From contig JAZKDP010000016.1 in assembly GCA_040387515.1 (NCBI GenBank), forward strand, positions 1-64,000: a stretch of 64,000 nt of DNA, given 5' to 3'. The stretch comes from Methylotenera_A sp040387515 (GTDB taxonomy: Bacteria; Pseudomonadota; Gammaproteobacteria; Burkholderiales; Methylophilaceae). Below, piece after piece: positions 43,675 through 53,208 of this stretch. Position numbers and translations under genes: made by a program. The notes under the pieces are model-generated. The model worked only from the letters and a program-made list of their open reading frames with translations. It made no database searches and was not told the DNA's origin. The number at the start of each line of letters is the position of its first letter. Position 1 is the first letter of the stretch.

Positions 43675-44304
43675 ATGAAAACTTCTTCTATCTTATCCGC
43701 CAGCGTTGCTATAAACACAGCAATTATCGCCAACGAATCTGAAATAGAATCGCTAGACCGTGCCATTGGCGATGGCGATCACTTTATCAATATCAAGCGC
43801 GGCACTGAAGCCATCGCTGGCATGCATGCCGAATTGCTAGCCTTGCCTGCTGATGAAGTTTTAAACAAAATTGGCATAAAGCTACTCAGCACAATCGGCG
43901 GTGCTTCTGGGCCATTGTTTGCCAGTTTTTTTATAGGCATGGCTAAAGTCATCAAACAGAACGGCGGTAATAATCCGCTTGAAATAGCCGCCGCATTTGC
44001 CGCTGGCGTGCAAAGCATTATGCAGCGCGGCAAAGCGGATTTAGGCGAAAAAACTATGTTGGATGTGTTGATTCCTGTCTCCACCACATTCACTTTAAGT
44101 GCAGCAGAAGGTAAAAGTCTGGCAGAAATTTGTAGTGCAATTAAGTTGGCAGCAGATACTGGTTTAGAATCAACCCGTAACTTAATCGCCACGAAAGGCC
44201 GCGCGGCAGGTTTGGGCGAACGCGCGATTGGACATTTGGACGCAGGCGCAAAAAGCTGCCAAGTGATGGTGCACGCGGTGTGCGATTCAATGCTTAAGGG
44301 TTAA
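43675..44304 (+). CDS. dhaL: dihydroxyacetone kinase, DhaL subunit
   Basis: Nucleotide-binding subunit (DAK2 domain) of dihydroxyacetone kinase. The Mg-ADP-coordinating aspartates are in IGDGDHFINIKRG (about 32-44), and the GGASGPLFASFF block near 75-87 follows. Its 209 residues match the family (about 210). dhaK starts 5 bases downstream. No Shine-Dalgarno sequence is visible. In E. coli DhaL is recharged by the PTS protein DhaM; none is encoded nearby. Confidence 0.9.
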   Translation: MKTSSILSASVAINTAIIANESEIESLDRAIGDGDHFINIKRGTEAIAGMHAELLALPADEVLNKIGIKLLSTIGGASGPLFASFFIGMAKVIKQNGGNNPLEIAAAFAAGVQSIMQRGKADLGEKTMLDVLIPVSTTFTLSAAEGKSLAEICSAIKLAADTGLESTRNLIATKGRAAGLGERAIGHLDAGAKSCQVMVHAVCDSMLKG

Positions 44305-44309
44305 GTTAC

Positions 44310-45323
44310 ATGAAAAAATTTATTAACAATGTCGACAATCTTTTAGTTGAAAGCTTGTCTGGCTTTGCCAGTGCGCATAACGATCTTGTCACATTGCATT
44401 TAGAACCCAATTACTTAACACGTAAAAACTTAACAGTTAAAAATAAACCAAAAAGTAAAGTCGCCACTATTTCAGGCGGCGGTTCTGGGCATGAGCCACT
44501 ACACGCAGGTTATATCGGCTTCGGCATGTTAGATGCTGCGTGTCCAGGTCATGTATTTACCTCGCCCACGCCAGACCAAATGCTTGCTGCAGCAGAAGCC
44601 GTGCATGCAGATATGGGTGTTTTATTTATCGTTAAAAACTACGCGGGCGATGTGATGAATTTTGAAATGGCAGCTGAAATGTTGCCATTTCAAAACGCTA
44701 CCGTATTAACCAGCGATGATTGTGCGGTGATTAACAGCACTTACACCACAGGCCGTCGCGGTGTAGCTGGCACCATGATTGTCGAAAAATGTGTAGGCAG
44801 CTTGGCAGAAACTGGTGCCGATTTACAAGCCTGTAAAACGTTAGGTGAAAAAGTAAATAACCGCACTGCCAGCATTGGCGTGGCATTGACCAGTTGCACC
44901 GTACCAGCCGCTGGCCGCCCTACTTTTGATATTGCAGACACAGAAATTGAAATGGGTGTAGGCATACATGGTGAACCTGGCCGCAGACGTGAAACCATGC
45001 GCGAAGCCGACGCGATTGTGCATGATTGTGTGGAAGCGATTTTGGCGGATTTTAATGCCAGAAATATTCATTTAAACGGCGAAGCTTTGCTGTTAATTAA
45101 CGGATTTGGTGCAACGCCTTTAATGGAGCTTTACTTAATTTACAACACAGCCGCAAAACTGTTTACCAAACACGGTATTAAAATCAGCCGCTCATTAGTT
45201 GGCAATTACGTCACTGCATTAGATATGGCAGGCGCTTCTATCACGTTATGCTTATTGGATGATGAAATCAAACAACACTGGGATAGCCCAATACACACCG
45301 CAGCTTTGCGCTGGGGCATGTAG
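44310..45323 (+). CDS. dhaK: dihydroxyacetone kinase, DhaK subunit
   Basis: Substrate-binding subunit that holds dihydroxyacetone covalently through His220 in GVGIHGEPGRR. The N-terminal SGGGSGHEPLHAGYIG block is also diagnostic. Its 337 residues are slightly shorter than E. coli DhaK (356). With DhaL it would phosphorylate dihydroxyacetone to DHAP in the cytoplasm. Whether the phosphate comes from a distant DhaM or ATP is not shown by the window. Confidence 0.93.
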   Translation: MKKFINNVDNLLVESLSGFASAHNDLVTLHLEPNYLTRKNLTVKNKPKSKVATISGGGSGHEPLHAGYIGFGMLDAACPGHVFTSPTPDQMLAAAEAVHADMGVLFIVKNYAGDVMNFEMAAEMLPFQNATVLTSDDCAVINSTYTTGRRGVAGTMIVEKCVGSLAETGADLQACKTLGEKVNNRTASIGVALTSCTVPAAGRPTFDIADTEIEMGVGIHGEPGRRRETMREADAIVHDCVEAILADFNARNIHLNGEALLLINGFGATPLMELYLIYNTAAKLFTKHGIKISRSLVGNYVTALDMAGASITLCLLDDEIKQHWDSPIHTAALRWGM

Positions 45324-45343
45324 GTAATAAATTAGCTAAGCAA

Positions 45344-45607
45344 TCAAGATTCCCAACCGGCGTTATTATCAACCCATTTTAGGCTTACCCAATACCAAAT
45401 CGTCATGGGAATCATCATGGCAACCCAACTCCAATCGTCAATCAAAAACACTTTGGCCACAATTGCATTTTGTGAAAACTGCACCCAAGGAATACAGTAC
45501 AAAGCAAATATCGCACAGGAAATGACGATGATTAACGCCACTTTGCGTGTGTGTACATTGGCATAAACCAGTGTTACCCAGATTGGTGTTTTGTCGATTT
45601 TTTTCAT
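45344..45607 (-). CDS. small two-span membrane protein
   Basis: An 87-residue unrecognised protein with two hydrophobic segments (about 22-44 and 56-76) rich in Trp and aromatic residues (DDWSWVAMMIPMTIWYWVSLKWVDN). It converges with dhaK and is divergent from ycaO across a 121-base region that must hold both promoters. The function cannot be inferred. Confidence 0.7.
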   Translation of the reverse strand: MKKIDKTPIWVTLVYANVHTRKVALIIVISCAIFALYCIPWVQFSQNAIVAKVFLIDDWSWVAMMIPMTIWYWVSLKWVDNNAGWES

Positions 45608-45728
45608 GGTCTCACGCTCATTTATTAAGTGATTGATTCAGCCGAATATTAACTCAAAATATTATTCACGTGGTTTTTTGTATGCGCATGATATTCTGCT
45701 AGCCTTATTTATTTCACAGCTTAATATC

Positions 45729-47477
45729 ATGACAACAACTACATCAGCAAACACTGCGGAAACATTCATCCCCAGTAAAGACGCCTCTTTAGAATCTTCT
45801 ATCGCCACACTGCAAGCTAAACTATTGGCACTTAACATTCATACCGAAGAGAAATCTTGGCTGAATGAGATTGAAGGTATTTGGTCTGTGCATGTGATTG
45901 ATAAAGACTGCCCACGCTTATTCACCAATGGTAAAGGCGCATCGCAATTGGCTGCCAGAGCAAGCGCATTGGGCGAATATTTTGAACGTTTAAGCACCAA
46001 TTACTTTTGGACACATTTTTACTTAGGTGAAAAAATCGCTAACAAAGACTTTGTACATTATCCGAATGAGCAATGGGTTAAGTTAACAGGTGACAAATGG
46101 CCAAAAGAATTACTCACGCCTGAATTACAAAAGTTTTATAACCCAGAAGGCACCTGCCCTGCCAACCAATTAATTGATTTAAATTCCGGCAATAAAGAGC
46201 GCGGCATTTGCGCGATTCCTTACACACGTTTGCGTGATGACAAAACTGTATTGTTTCCAGTAAATCTTATCGGCAATTTATATGTTAGCAACGGCATGAG
46301 CGCGGGCAACACCATGATGGAAGCGCGTACGCAAGCATTGGCAGAAATTTTTGAACGCGACATCAAATACAAAATCATTCGTGAAGGTATTTGCCTGCCA
46401 GATGTACCTGAAAGCGTGTTGAGTCGCTATCCTCGTATTGCCGCTGGTATTAAAGGTTTGCGCGATGCAGGTTATGGTATCTTGGTAAAAGACGCTTCAC
46501 TTGGCGGGCAATATCCTGTGATGAATGTCACACTTTTACACCCTGAAGATCAAGGCTGTTTTGCCAGCTTTGGCGCGCACCCACGCTTTGAAGTCGCGCT
46601 AGAACGCGCATTAACTGAGCTATTGCAAGGTCGCGCAATGGATAGCTTAAAAGGCTTTGTTGCACCAGGCTTTGATATGGAAGAAATCGCGGATTCGCAA
46701 AACTTGGAAATTCACTTTGTGGATTCCAGCGGCGTCATTAGCTGGGACTTTTTGCGTAGCACGCCAGATTATGAATTCGTCGACTGGAATTTTGGTAAGA
46801 CGACAGAAGAAGATTACAACTGGTGCGTGAATACCATCCATAACAGCGGCCACGATATGTATATCGCCGACTTTACGCATTTAGGCGTCTACGCCTGCCG
46901 CATTTTTGTACCTGGCATGAGTGAGATTTACCCAGTAGAAGAACTGCAGTGGGAAAACAACACCGTTGGCAATCTGGTACGCCCTTTTGCACTGCGTTTG
47001 CCAGAACTAAGCCAAACAGAATCTGCCGAATTGCTGGAAACCTTGCTTGATTTAGAGTTGGCAGATGAATTGCCAGTAACTACACTAATCGGTCTATGCG
47101 CAGATCCAAATACTACATGGGTGGATTTACGTGCAGGCGAACTTAAAGCACTTGCCGCACTTGCTGCCGATGACGCGGATGAAATTTTAAACGGCTGTGC
47201 ATGGATTGCCCAATTCGGTGAATTACCCGAAAAACGCGCCCGCGTTTACCGTTGTATTGAAAATATCGTGCAAATTAAAGAGATGGCAGAATTGGAAGAT
47301 ACAGCCGCGTTTGAAGCGAATTTAACATTACTTTACGGCACAGAAACTTTGCAACAAGCGCATAAACTATTGAACCGTGAAGAGCAGTATTTTGGCCTAG
47401 GTACGTTAGGGGAAAACATGGAAGGCAGCATAATGCATCAGCGTTTGCTTGAGGCTTATGGCAAAGTTTGGAAGTAA
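45729..47477 (+). CDS. ycaO: YcaO-domain protein (E. coli YcaO type)
   Basis: ATP-grasp-like YcaO protein of the E. coli YcaO type, which assists RimO in beta-methylthiolation of ribosomal protein S12; it is not a peptide cyclodehydratase next to a precursor. Family blocks include ETFIPSKDASLESSI near the start, FTNGKGASQLAARASALGEYFERLSTNYF and ARTQALAEIFERDIKYKI. From the ATG at 45729 it is 582 residues (E. coli 586); a longer in-frame start at 45633 would add 32 residues without family support. No precursor-peptide gene is adjacent. Confidence 0.9.
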   Translation: MTTTTSANTAETFIPSKDASLESSIATLQAKLLALNIHTEEKSWLNEIEGIWSVHVIDKDCPRLFTNGKGASQLAARASALGEYFERLSTNYFWTHFYLGEKIANKDFVHYPNEQWVKLTGDKWPKELLTPELQKFYNPEGTCPANQLIDLNSGNKERGICAIPYTRLRDDKTVLFPVNLIGNLYVSNGMSAGNTMMEARTQALAEIFERDIKYKIIREGICLPDVPESVLSRYPRIAAGIKGLRDAGYGILVKDASLGGQYPVMNVTLLHPEDQGCFASFGAHPRFEVALERALTELLQGRAMDSLKGFVAPGFDMEEIADSQNLEIHFVDSSGVISWDFLRSTPDYEFVDWNFGKTTEEDYNWCVNTIHNSGHDMYIADFTHLGVYACRIFVPGMSEIYPVEELQWENNTVGNLVRPFALRLPELSQTESAELLETLLDLELADELPVTTLIGLCADPNTTWVDLRAGELKALAALAADDADEILNGCAWIAQFGELPEKRARVYRCIENIVQIKEMAELEDTAAFEANLTLLYGTETLQQAHKLLNREEQYFGLGTLGENMEGSIMHQRLLEAYGKVWK

Positions 47478-47480
47478 CTA

Positions 47481-47544
47481 AATAATAGGGTTAAGACCAC
47501 GATTACTGTCGTTCACAGGAAAACGTGGTCTACCCTCTATTATT
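47481..47544 (+). terminator. long imperfect hairpin after ycaO
   Basis: Arms 47481-47501 and 47524-47544 pair over AATAATAG, GGT and AGACCACG with small bulges, around a 22-base loop, starting 4 bases after the ycaO stop. It ends in TATTATTTTAC on the plus strand and probably terminates or protects the ycaO transcript. Confidence 0.55.
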
Positions 47545-47638
47545 TTACATTCAGCATTTACAATTTTCATCTTAAATGTAATAAAACTGTCTCTCTATAT
47601 AACTAAAATTGTTTTTTCATTAAAAACAGGTTATTTAT

Positions 47639-48145
47639 ATGGATACAGTCTATGTAAAGTCAGATCGTGCAGTTAAGGAGTTTGAGCAAGGCAACCGCTC
47701 GCTTAGTTTAAAACATAGGCAACTGTTAATTATGGTGAATGGTAGGCGTACCAATAGTCAAATTGCACAAGCGATTAACTCTGAGCAAGCAATACCAATG
47801 CTGGCAGATTTAGAAAAACTCGGTTATCTAATAAACGCTAATTTACCCAAACAAGTAACAAAATATAAAGAAACACTAGCAACGCAATCGAAAAGCGTTG
47901 AGTTATCAAGCGACCATCTAGTGTTTATTAAAACTTTTTTAGCTGAAGAAGCACAGCTGCAATTAGGCATAATGAGCCGCGATATTGAGCAAAGGGTGGC
48001 TTTGGTGAAAAATTCTGATGAGTTGAAATCATGCGTTTCACGCTGGCACATGGCGATTAGAGAGTCTCGCAACGGCCGTACAGTAGCCGATAAATTAATG
48101 GAGCGCCTAGCACATTTGATGGCCAATCCGCCTCAATCAGCATAG
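47639..48145 (+). CDS. hypothetical protein with winged-helix-like N-terminus
   Basis: A 168-residue unrecognised soluble protein. Residues about 20-65 (LSLKHRQLLIMVNGRRTNSQIAQAI... DLEKLGYL) have the pattern of a small winged helix seen in many betaproteobacterial proteins of unknown role. Residues 95-160 look helical and end in RESRNGRTVADKLMERLAHLM. It converges with glnE. Confidence 0.75.
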   Translation: MDTVYVKSDRAVKEFEQGNRSLSLKHRQLLIMVNGRRTNSQIAQAINSEQAIPMLADLEKLGYLINANLPKQVTKYKETLATQSKSVELSSDHLVFIKTFLAEEAQLQLGIMSRDIEQRVALVKNSDELKSCVSRWHMAIRESRNGRTVADKLMERLAHLMANPPQSA

Positions 48146-48184
48146 GGCGAACTGTAAAGCATTTGCCGTATGAATTGTCTTATT

Positions 48185-48205
48185 GGCGTATTACGCTAAT
48201 ACGCC
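48185..48205. terminator. bidirectional hairpin between convergent genes
   Basis: GGCGTATTA (48185-48193) and TAATACGCC (48197-48205) form a perfect 9-bp stem with a 3-base loop between the stop of the 168-residue gene and the stop of glnE. No strong U-run on either side. Confidence 0.6.
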
Positions 48206-48223
48206 CTACTTATTGACTTAAAC

Positions 48224-51010
48224 TTAATTAAAAACCTGTTTCCATAAAGCAGTTACCGCTACGCTGTACTCTGTAGCTAAAGCCGTTTCCACCCTGCTCT
48301 GCGTCACGCCCTGCAGCTTAAGTGCATGTTGCATTTTTCGATACTCTCTATAAGCAATCGCCACGTTTTCTGCCGCTTCGGTTGCAATAATACTCAGTGA
48401 GGCCAGCAGTTTTAATAAGGCAATATTACCGATATTGCCAGTTAATTGCGGGTGTTTTTTTGCATGACTTAACACTAAAAACTGCACTAAAAATTCCACA
48501 TCGATAATACCGCCCGCATCGTGTTTTATATCGAAAAAATCAATTTGTGGTCTATGGCTGGTGCGCATTTTTTCGCGCATTTCTATGACGGATTTTTTAA
48601 GCGCCTCCACATCGCGCTGCTGACTTAATACTTCAACACGTACTTTCTCAAATGCCTTGCATATTTTGGCATCGCCTGCGATAAATCGCGCGCGGGTTAG
48701 TGCTTGATGTTCCCAAACCCAGGCTTTGGTCAGTTGGTATTCTTTGAACGCTGCAATACTGCTCACTAACAGACCACTATTGCCATCTGGCCGCAACTGT
48801 AAATCGGTTTCGTATAATAAACCGGCATTGGTAATACTGTTGAACCAGTTATTAATCCGTTGTGCGAAACGCGCATAGATTTCAGAACTATTTCCGCTGG
48901 TTTCCGATTTATCGCCACTAGCGTTTTCAGCGGTGTTGTCGTAAAGAAAAATAATATCTAAATCAGACATATAGCCTAATTCTTTGCTACCAAGCTTGCC
49001 ATAACCAATCACAGCAAACTTTGGCGTGTCGATATGTTTGAATTTCAGACTGTCCCAAATGGTTTGCAGACTCACTTGCACAATCACATCGGCTAAATTG
49101 CTTAAATAATCGGATAAAATTTCTAGCGGCAAAGCACCTGCCACATCTTGCGCAGCAAATTTTAAGATGGTGGCATGTTTAAAGTGGCGCATCGCATCCA
49201 TTTGCGCTTCAGTATCCCCTTGCAGATGCTGCATTTTTTCGACTAACTCAGCCTTTAATAGGGCAAAATCTGGCTCTGTATACAAGGTGCGTGAATCCAG
49301 TAATTCATCCAGCAAAATCGGGTGTGCAGATAAGTATTGCGCTAGCCAAGGGCTGGCGGCACACAGCTTAATCACCAGATTCAACGCTTGTGGATATTCG
49401 GCCAGTAGTGCCAAATAGCTAGCGCGTCGGCAGATATTTTCCAGCAAGCTAATAGTACGTAGCAGCGCAATGTCACTATTTTCCTCTTGCGCGGCGATTG
49501 AAATTACTAAGGGCATTAAACGATCAAAGCGTTGGCGACTACTTTCTGGCAGTTGTTGATAACGGCTGCTGGCGCGCAGCATTTTTAAACGTTGTAAAGC
49601 TTCATTGGCATCGCTATAACCTGCGTCTGATAAAGCTTGCAGCGCAACACTGCTATCAAACGTTTGTTGCCAAAGCGCGATTTCCGTCTCATATTGCTGT
49701 GCAGATTGACCATTTTTGGCATTGCTAGAAGATGCATCATTATTAAAAGTCGCGTCAAAATGCTGCTGTACGTTTTGTCTGTGTTCATTCAATTGTGCTA
49801 AAAAACTTTCCCAACTGAGAAACTGCATGGCGTTGGCAATACGTGCGCGCGCTGTATCGCTTTTAGGTAAATCTTGCGTTTGTTGGTCATCCACATACAT
49901 CAGCCTATGTTCTAAATTCCTTAAAAACACATAGGCTGTCGTTAATTCGCTGACGGTTTTTTCTGGCAAAAACCCTTTATTTTGCAGTAGTTTTAATACT
50001 GGTAAAGTAGGTTTTATTTGCAAGCTGGCGTCTGTACCGCCACGTATTAACTGAAAAACTTGCGCAATAAATTCAATTTCGCGTATACCACCACGGCCCA
50101 ATTTAATATTGTCTTGCAGACCTTTTTGTAATACATCACGCTGGATTTGCATTTTTAAATCGCGCAAACTGGTTAATGCGTTGTAATCTAGATATCTTCT
50201 GAATACAAACGGCTTTAATAGCTTGGTAATCAGCGCTTTTGGCCCAGCCACTACACGGCCCTTTATCCAGGCGTAACGCTCCCATTCGCGACCATTGTTT
50301 TGATAATATTCTTCCAGCGCATCACAATTTGGCACCAACACGCCTTCAGAACCAAACGGCCGCAAACGCATATCCATCCTGAATACAAAACCGTCTTCGG
50401 TTACATCATCCAACGCCGATATCACTTTTTTACCTAGCTTGTTAAAAAAGTCTTGGTTACTAATCACATTACTGGCGTCGCTATCATTTTGTGTTTCACC
50501 AACGCCTTCAAAGCTAAAAATCAAATCCACATCGGAAGACACGTTTAACTCGTAACCGCCCAGCTTACCCATTCCTACGACAATCATTTCTTGCGGCTGG
50601 CCTTTACTATTGCAAGGCTTGCCGTAACTGACTGCAAGCAACGTATAATGAAAATTAACCGCTGTTTGGATAGTGATTTCTGCTAAATCAGAAGTGGTTT
50701 GCATCACCTCATTTAAATCGCCTAATTGATTTAAATCGCGATAGATTATTCTCAGCATCACATACTGACGCAGTTGCCTTAACATCTTTTTTAATGCAAT
50801 TTCATCTACTATTTCTGCCCCATCTAAAAACGCTTGCATGCTTTCACGCGTATAGGATTCCTTATGATTTTCTAGCAAATCTTCCAGCAATAAGGCATTT
50901 TTTGACAATAGTCTTGCTGCATACAAACTACAATTGACCAAGTGTTGCAATCCAGCCTCAAATGCCGTTGGCGCTTGAGTTGGCGATAAGTATTTATCCA
51001 GTGATAGCAT
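48224..51010 (-). CDS. glnE: glutamine synthetase adenylyltransferase/deadenylylase
   Basis: Bifunctional enzyme controlling glutamine synthetase by adding and removing AMP in response to PII. Two nucleotidyltransferase domains are visible: N-terminal deadenylylase with GKLGGYELNVSSDVDLIF (about 148-165) and C-terminal adenylylase with GYGKLGSKELGYMSDLDIIF (about 665-684). Each is followed by a helical domain with family blocks RLRPFGSEG / LRPDGNSGLL and REIEFIAQVFQ / DVEFLVQFLV. Its 928 residues are normal (E. coli 946). It is divergent from acs. Confidence 0.97.
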   Translation of the reverse strand: MLSLDKYLSPTQAPTAFEAGLQHLVNCSLYAARLLSKNALLLEDLLENHKESYTRESMQAFLDGAEIVDEIALKKMLRQLRQYVMLRIIYRDLNQLGDLNEVMQTTSDLAEITIQTAVNFHYTLLAVSYGKPCNSKGQPQEMIVVGMGKLGGYELNVSSDVDLIFSFEGVGETQNDSDASNVISNQDFFNKLGKKVISALDDVTEDGFVFRMDMRLRPFGSEGVLVPNCDALEEYYQNNGREWERYAWIKGRVVAGPKALITKLLKPFVFRRYLDYNALTSLRDLKMQIQRDVLQKGLQDNIKLGRGGIREIEFIAQVFQLIRGGTDASLQIKPTLPVLKLLQNKGFLPEKTVSELTTAYVFLRNLEHRLMYVDDQQTQDLPKSDTARARIANAMQFLSWESFLAQLNEHRQNVQQHFDATFNNDASSSNAKNGQSAQQYETEIALWQQTFDSSVALQALSDAGYSDANEALQRLKMLRASSRYQQLPESSRQRFDRLMPLVISIAAQEENSDIALLRTISLLENICRRASYLALLAEYPQALNLVIKLCAASPWLAQYLSAHPILLDELLDSRTLYTEPDFALLKAELVEKMQHLQGDTEAQMDAMRHFKHATILKFAAQDVAGALPLEILSDYLSNLADVIVQVSLQTIWDSLKFKHIDTPKFAVIGYGKLGSKELGYMSDLDIIFLYDNTAENASGDKSETSGNSSEIYARFAQRINNWFNSITNAGLLYETDLQLRPDGNSGLLVSSIAAFKEYQLTKAWVWEHQALTRARFIAGDAKICKAFEKVRVEVLSQQRDVEALKKSVIEMREKMRTSHRPQIDFFDIKHDAGGIIDVEFLVQFLVLSHAKKHPQLTGNIGNIALLKLLASLSIIATEAAENVAIAYREYRKMQHALKLQGVTQSRVETALATEYSVAVTALWKQVFN

Positions 51011-51016
51011 GTTATT

Positions 51017-51063
51017 TTTAAGGTAATATGATGGTTAACAATTGTGTTACATCTTACCTTAAA
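51017..51063. promoter_or_regulatory. large dyad between glnE and acs
   Basis: TTTAAGGTAA (51017-51026) and TTACCTTAAA (51054-51063) are perfect 10-bp inverted repeats, with further pairing inside (ATG/CAT and TAACA/TGTTA with a 5-base bulge). A second dyad GTCATT-N4-AATGAC lies at 51085-51100, just before the acs ribosome site. Position between divergent genes suggests operators. Confidence 0.5.
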
Positions 51064-51120
51064 CATTATTATAAAAAAGTGAATGTCATTGATTAATGAC
51101 AAATTTGGGAGTTGGGCTGC

Positions 51121-53109
51121 ATGGCTATTGAATCTGTTTTAACCGAAAACCGCGTGTTTCATCCAAGTGAAGAATTTAAAGCGCAAGCAAATGTTTCTGG
51201 CATAGATGCCTACAACGCACTTTGTGCAGAAGCCGAAGCAGATTATGAAGGTTTTTGGGCGAAATTAGCGCGCGAATTATTGGTTTGGCATCAACCATTT
51301 ACTAAAACGCTAAATGAAGAAAATGCACCATTTTATAAGTGGTTTGAAGATGGCGATCTGAACGTTTCAGTCAACTGTCTGGATAAACATTTAGCGACAA
51401 TTCCCAATAAAACTGCAATCATTTTTGAAGCAGATAACGGTGATACGAAAACAGTTACATACAAAGAGTTGTATCACCAAGTTTGCCAGTTTGCCAATGG
51501 CTTAAAAACATTGAATTTAGCAATTGGCTCACGCGCAATCATCTATTTGCCAATGGGTATAGAAGCGATTGTGGCGATGCAAGCCTGCGCACGTTTGGGG
51601 TTAACGCATTCAGTCGTATTTGGTGGCTTTTCCGCCAAAAGTTTAAATGAGCGCATGATTGATGCTGGCGCGGTTGCCGTCATCACTTCAGACGGCCAGT
51701 TCCGCGGCGGTAAAACATTACCTTTAAAACAGGCTGTGGATGAAGGTATTGCGCAAGCAAAAAGTGAGCACGGCTGGGACGGTATTCAAAAAGTAATCGT
51801 GCTGAAAAAAACAGGACAAGAAGTCGCTTGGAACGCAAAAGATATCTGGTGGAGTGATTTAATCGCTGGACAAGCTCAAGAATGCGACCCCGTTATGGTT
51901 AACGCAGAACATCCTTTGTTTTTGCTGTATACAAGCGGCTCAACCGGCAAACCAAAAGGCGTGCAACACAGTTCTGCCGGTTATTTGTTACATGCGATGA
52001 ACACAATGCGCTGGACCTTTGATGTAAAAGCAGATGACGTTTACTGGTGTACGGCCGATGTGGGCTGGATTACAGGACACAGCTATGTCACTTATGGCCC
52101 ATTGGCGATGGGTGCGACACAAGTGGTATTTGAAGGCATTCCAACTTATCCGAATGCTGGGCGTTTCTGGCAGATGATTGAAAAGCATAAAGTATCCATT
52201 TTCTACACTGCCCCTACTGCGATTCGCTCGCTGATTAAATCAAGTGAAACAGATCCAAGCACTCATCCTAAAAATTATGATTTAAGTAGTTTGCGTTTGC
52301 TAGGCACTGTGGGTGAACCGATTAATCCAGAAGCATGGATGTGGTACTTTGAACAAGTTGGCGGCAGTCGCTGCCCGGTTGCCGACACTTTCTGGCAAAC
52401 AGAGACAGGCGGTCATGTCATCACACCGCTGCCTGGTGCGCATTCATTAACACCTGGCTCCTGTACTATGCCATTCCCAGGCATTGCGATTGATGTAGTA
52501 GACGAAACTGGCAAGGATTTGCCATGGGGCACAGGTGGTTTATTAGTCATTAAAAAGCCATGGCCATCGATGATTCGTAACATTTATAACGACCCAGAAC
52601 GCTTTAAAACCAGCTACTACCCAGTGGATTTAGGTGGCAATTTGTACCTCGCAGGCGATGGCGCAATACGTGATGCCATCACAGGAAATTTTACCATTAT
52701 GGGGCGTATTGACGATGTGTTAAATGTATCTGGTCACCGCTTGGGTACAATGGAAATCGAATCAGCACTCGTGTCGAATCCATTAGTGGCAGAAGCTGCC
52801 GTGGTTGGCAAGCCGCATGATATTAAAGGCGAATCTGTTGTCGCTTATGTTGTGTTAAAAGGTGCAAGACCAACTGGCGAAGAGGCGAAAAAAATCGTCA
52901 CTAATCTGCGTGATTGGGTAGGTAAAGAAATCGGTCCAATCGCCAAACCAGATGAAATCCGCTTTGGTGACAACCTGCCAAAAACACGCTCAGGCAAAAT
53001 TATGCGCAGGCTTTTACGTTCACTAGCAAAAGGTGAAGAAATCACTTCTGATATTTCGACACTGGATAATCCAGCGATTTTAGAGCAGTTAAAAGAAGTG
53101 GTTAAATAA
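51121..53109 (+). CDS. acs: acetyl-CoA synthetase
   Basis: AMP-forming enzyme that activates acetate to acetyl-CoA. The adenylate-forming motif YTSGSTGKPKG is visible near 266-276, and TVGEPINPEAW and the C-terminal lysine in PKTRSGKIMRR (target of acetylation control in other bacteria) are present. Its 662 residues are standard. The start is ATG at 51121 with GGGAG 9 bases before it; a TTG at 51112 adds three residues. A 19-codon ORF follows directly. Confidence 0.97.
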   Translation: MAIESVLTENRVFHPSEEFKAQANVSGIDAYNALCAEAEADYEGFWAKLARELLVWHQPFTKTLNEENAPFYKWFEDGDLNVSVNCLDKHLATIPNKTAIIFEADNGDTKTVTYKELYHQVCQFANGLKTLNLAIGSRAIIYLPMGIEAIVAMQACARLGLTHSVVFGGFSAKSLNERMIDAGAVAVITSDGQFRGGKTLPLKQAVDEGIAQAKSEHGWDGIQKVIVLKKTGQEVAWNAKDIWWSDLIAGQAQECDPVMVNAEHPLFLLYTSGSTGKPKGVQHSSAGYLLHAMNTMRWTFDVKADDVYWCTADVGWITGHSYVTYGPLAMGATQVVFEGIPTYPNAGRFWQMIEKHKVSIFYTAPTAIRSLIKSSETDPSTHPKNYDLSSLRLLGTVGEPINPEAWMWYFEQVGGSRCPVADTFWQTETGGHVITPLPGAHSLTPGSCTMPFPGIAIDVVDETGKDLPWGTGGLLVIKKPWPSMIRNIYNDPERFKTSYYPVDLGGNLYLAGDGAIRDAITGNFTIMGRIDDVLNVSGHRLGTMEIESALVSNPLVAEAAVVGKPHDIKGESVVAYVVLKGARPTGEEAKKIVTNLRDWVGKEIGPIAKPDEIRFGDNLPKTRSGKIMRRLLRSLAKGEEITSDISTLDNPAILEQLKEVVK

Positions 53110-53169
53110 ATGGAAGGTTTGTTGGTATTGGCTGCGCTTATATTGGCAGCTTACTTTTTGATGCGCTAA
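53110..53169 (+). CDS. possible 19-residue membrane peptide after acs
   Basis: ATG follows the acs stop with no base between. The ORF encodes one hydrophobic segment (MEGLLVLAALILAAYFLMR) and stops at 53167-53169. There is no independent ribosome site except coupling to acs. Composition fits a single-span membrane peptide, but ORFs this short occur by chance. Confidence 0.35.
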   Translation: MEGLLVLAALILAAYFLMR

Positions 53170-53208
53170 GTATCAAACTATTAGAAATATTTATATTTAA
53201 AAGACGAT

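Noticed and set aside
45729..47477. YcaO protein as core of a new azoline-peptide (RiPP) cluster.
   Set aside because: The sequence is of the E. coli YcaO type, and no precursor peptide, E1-like partner or dehydrogenase lies beside it.
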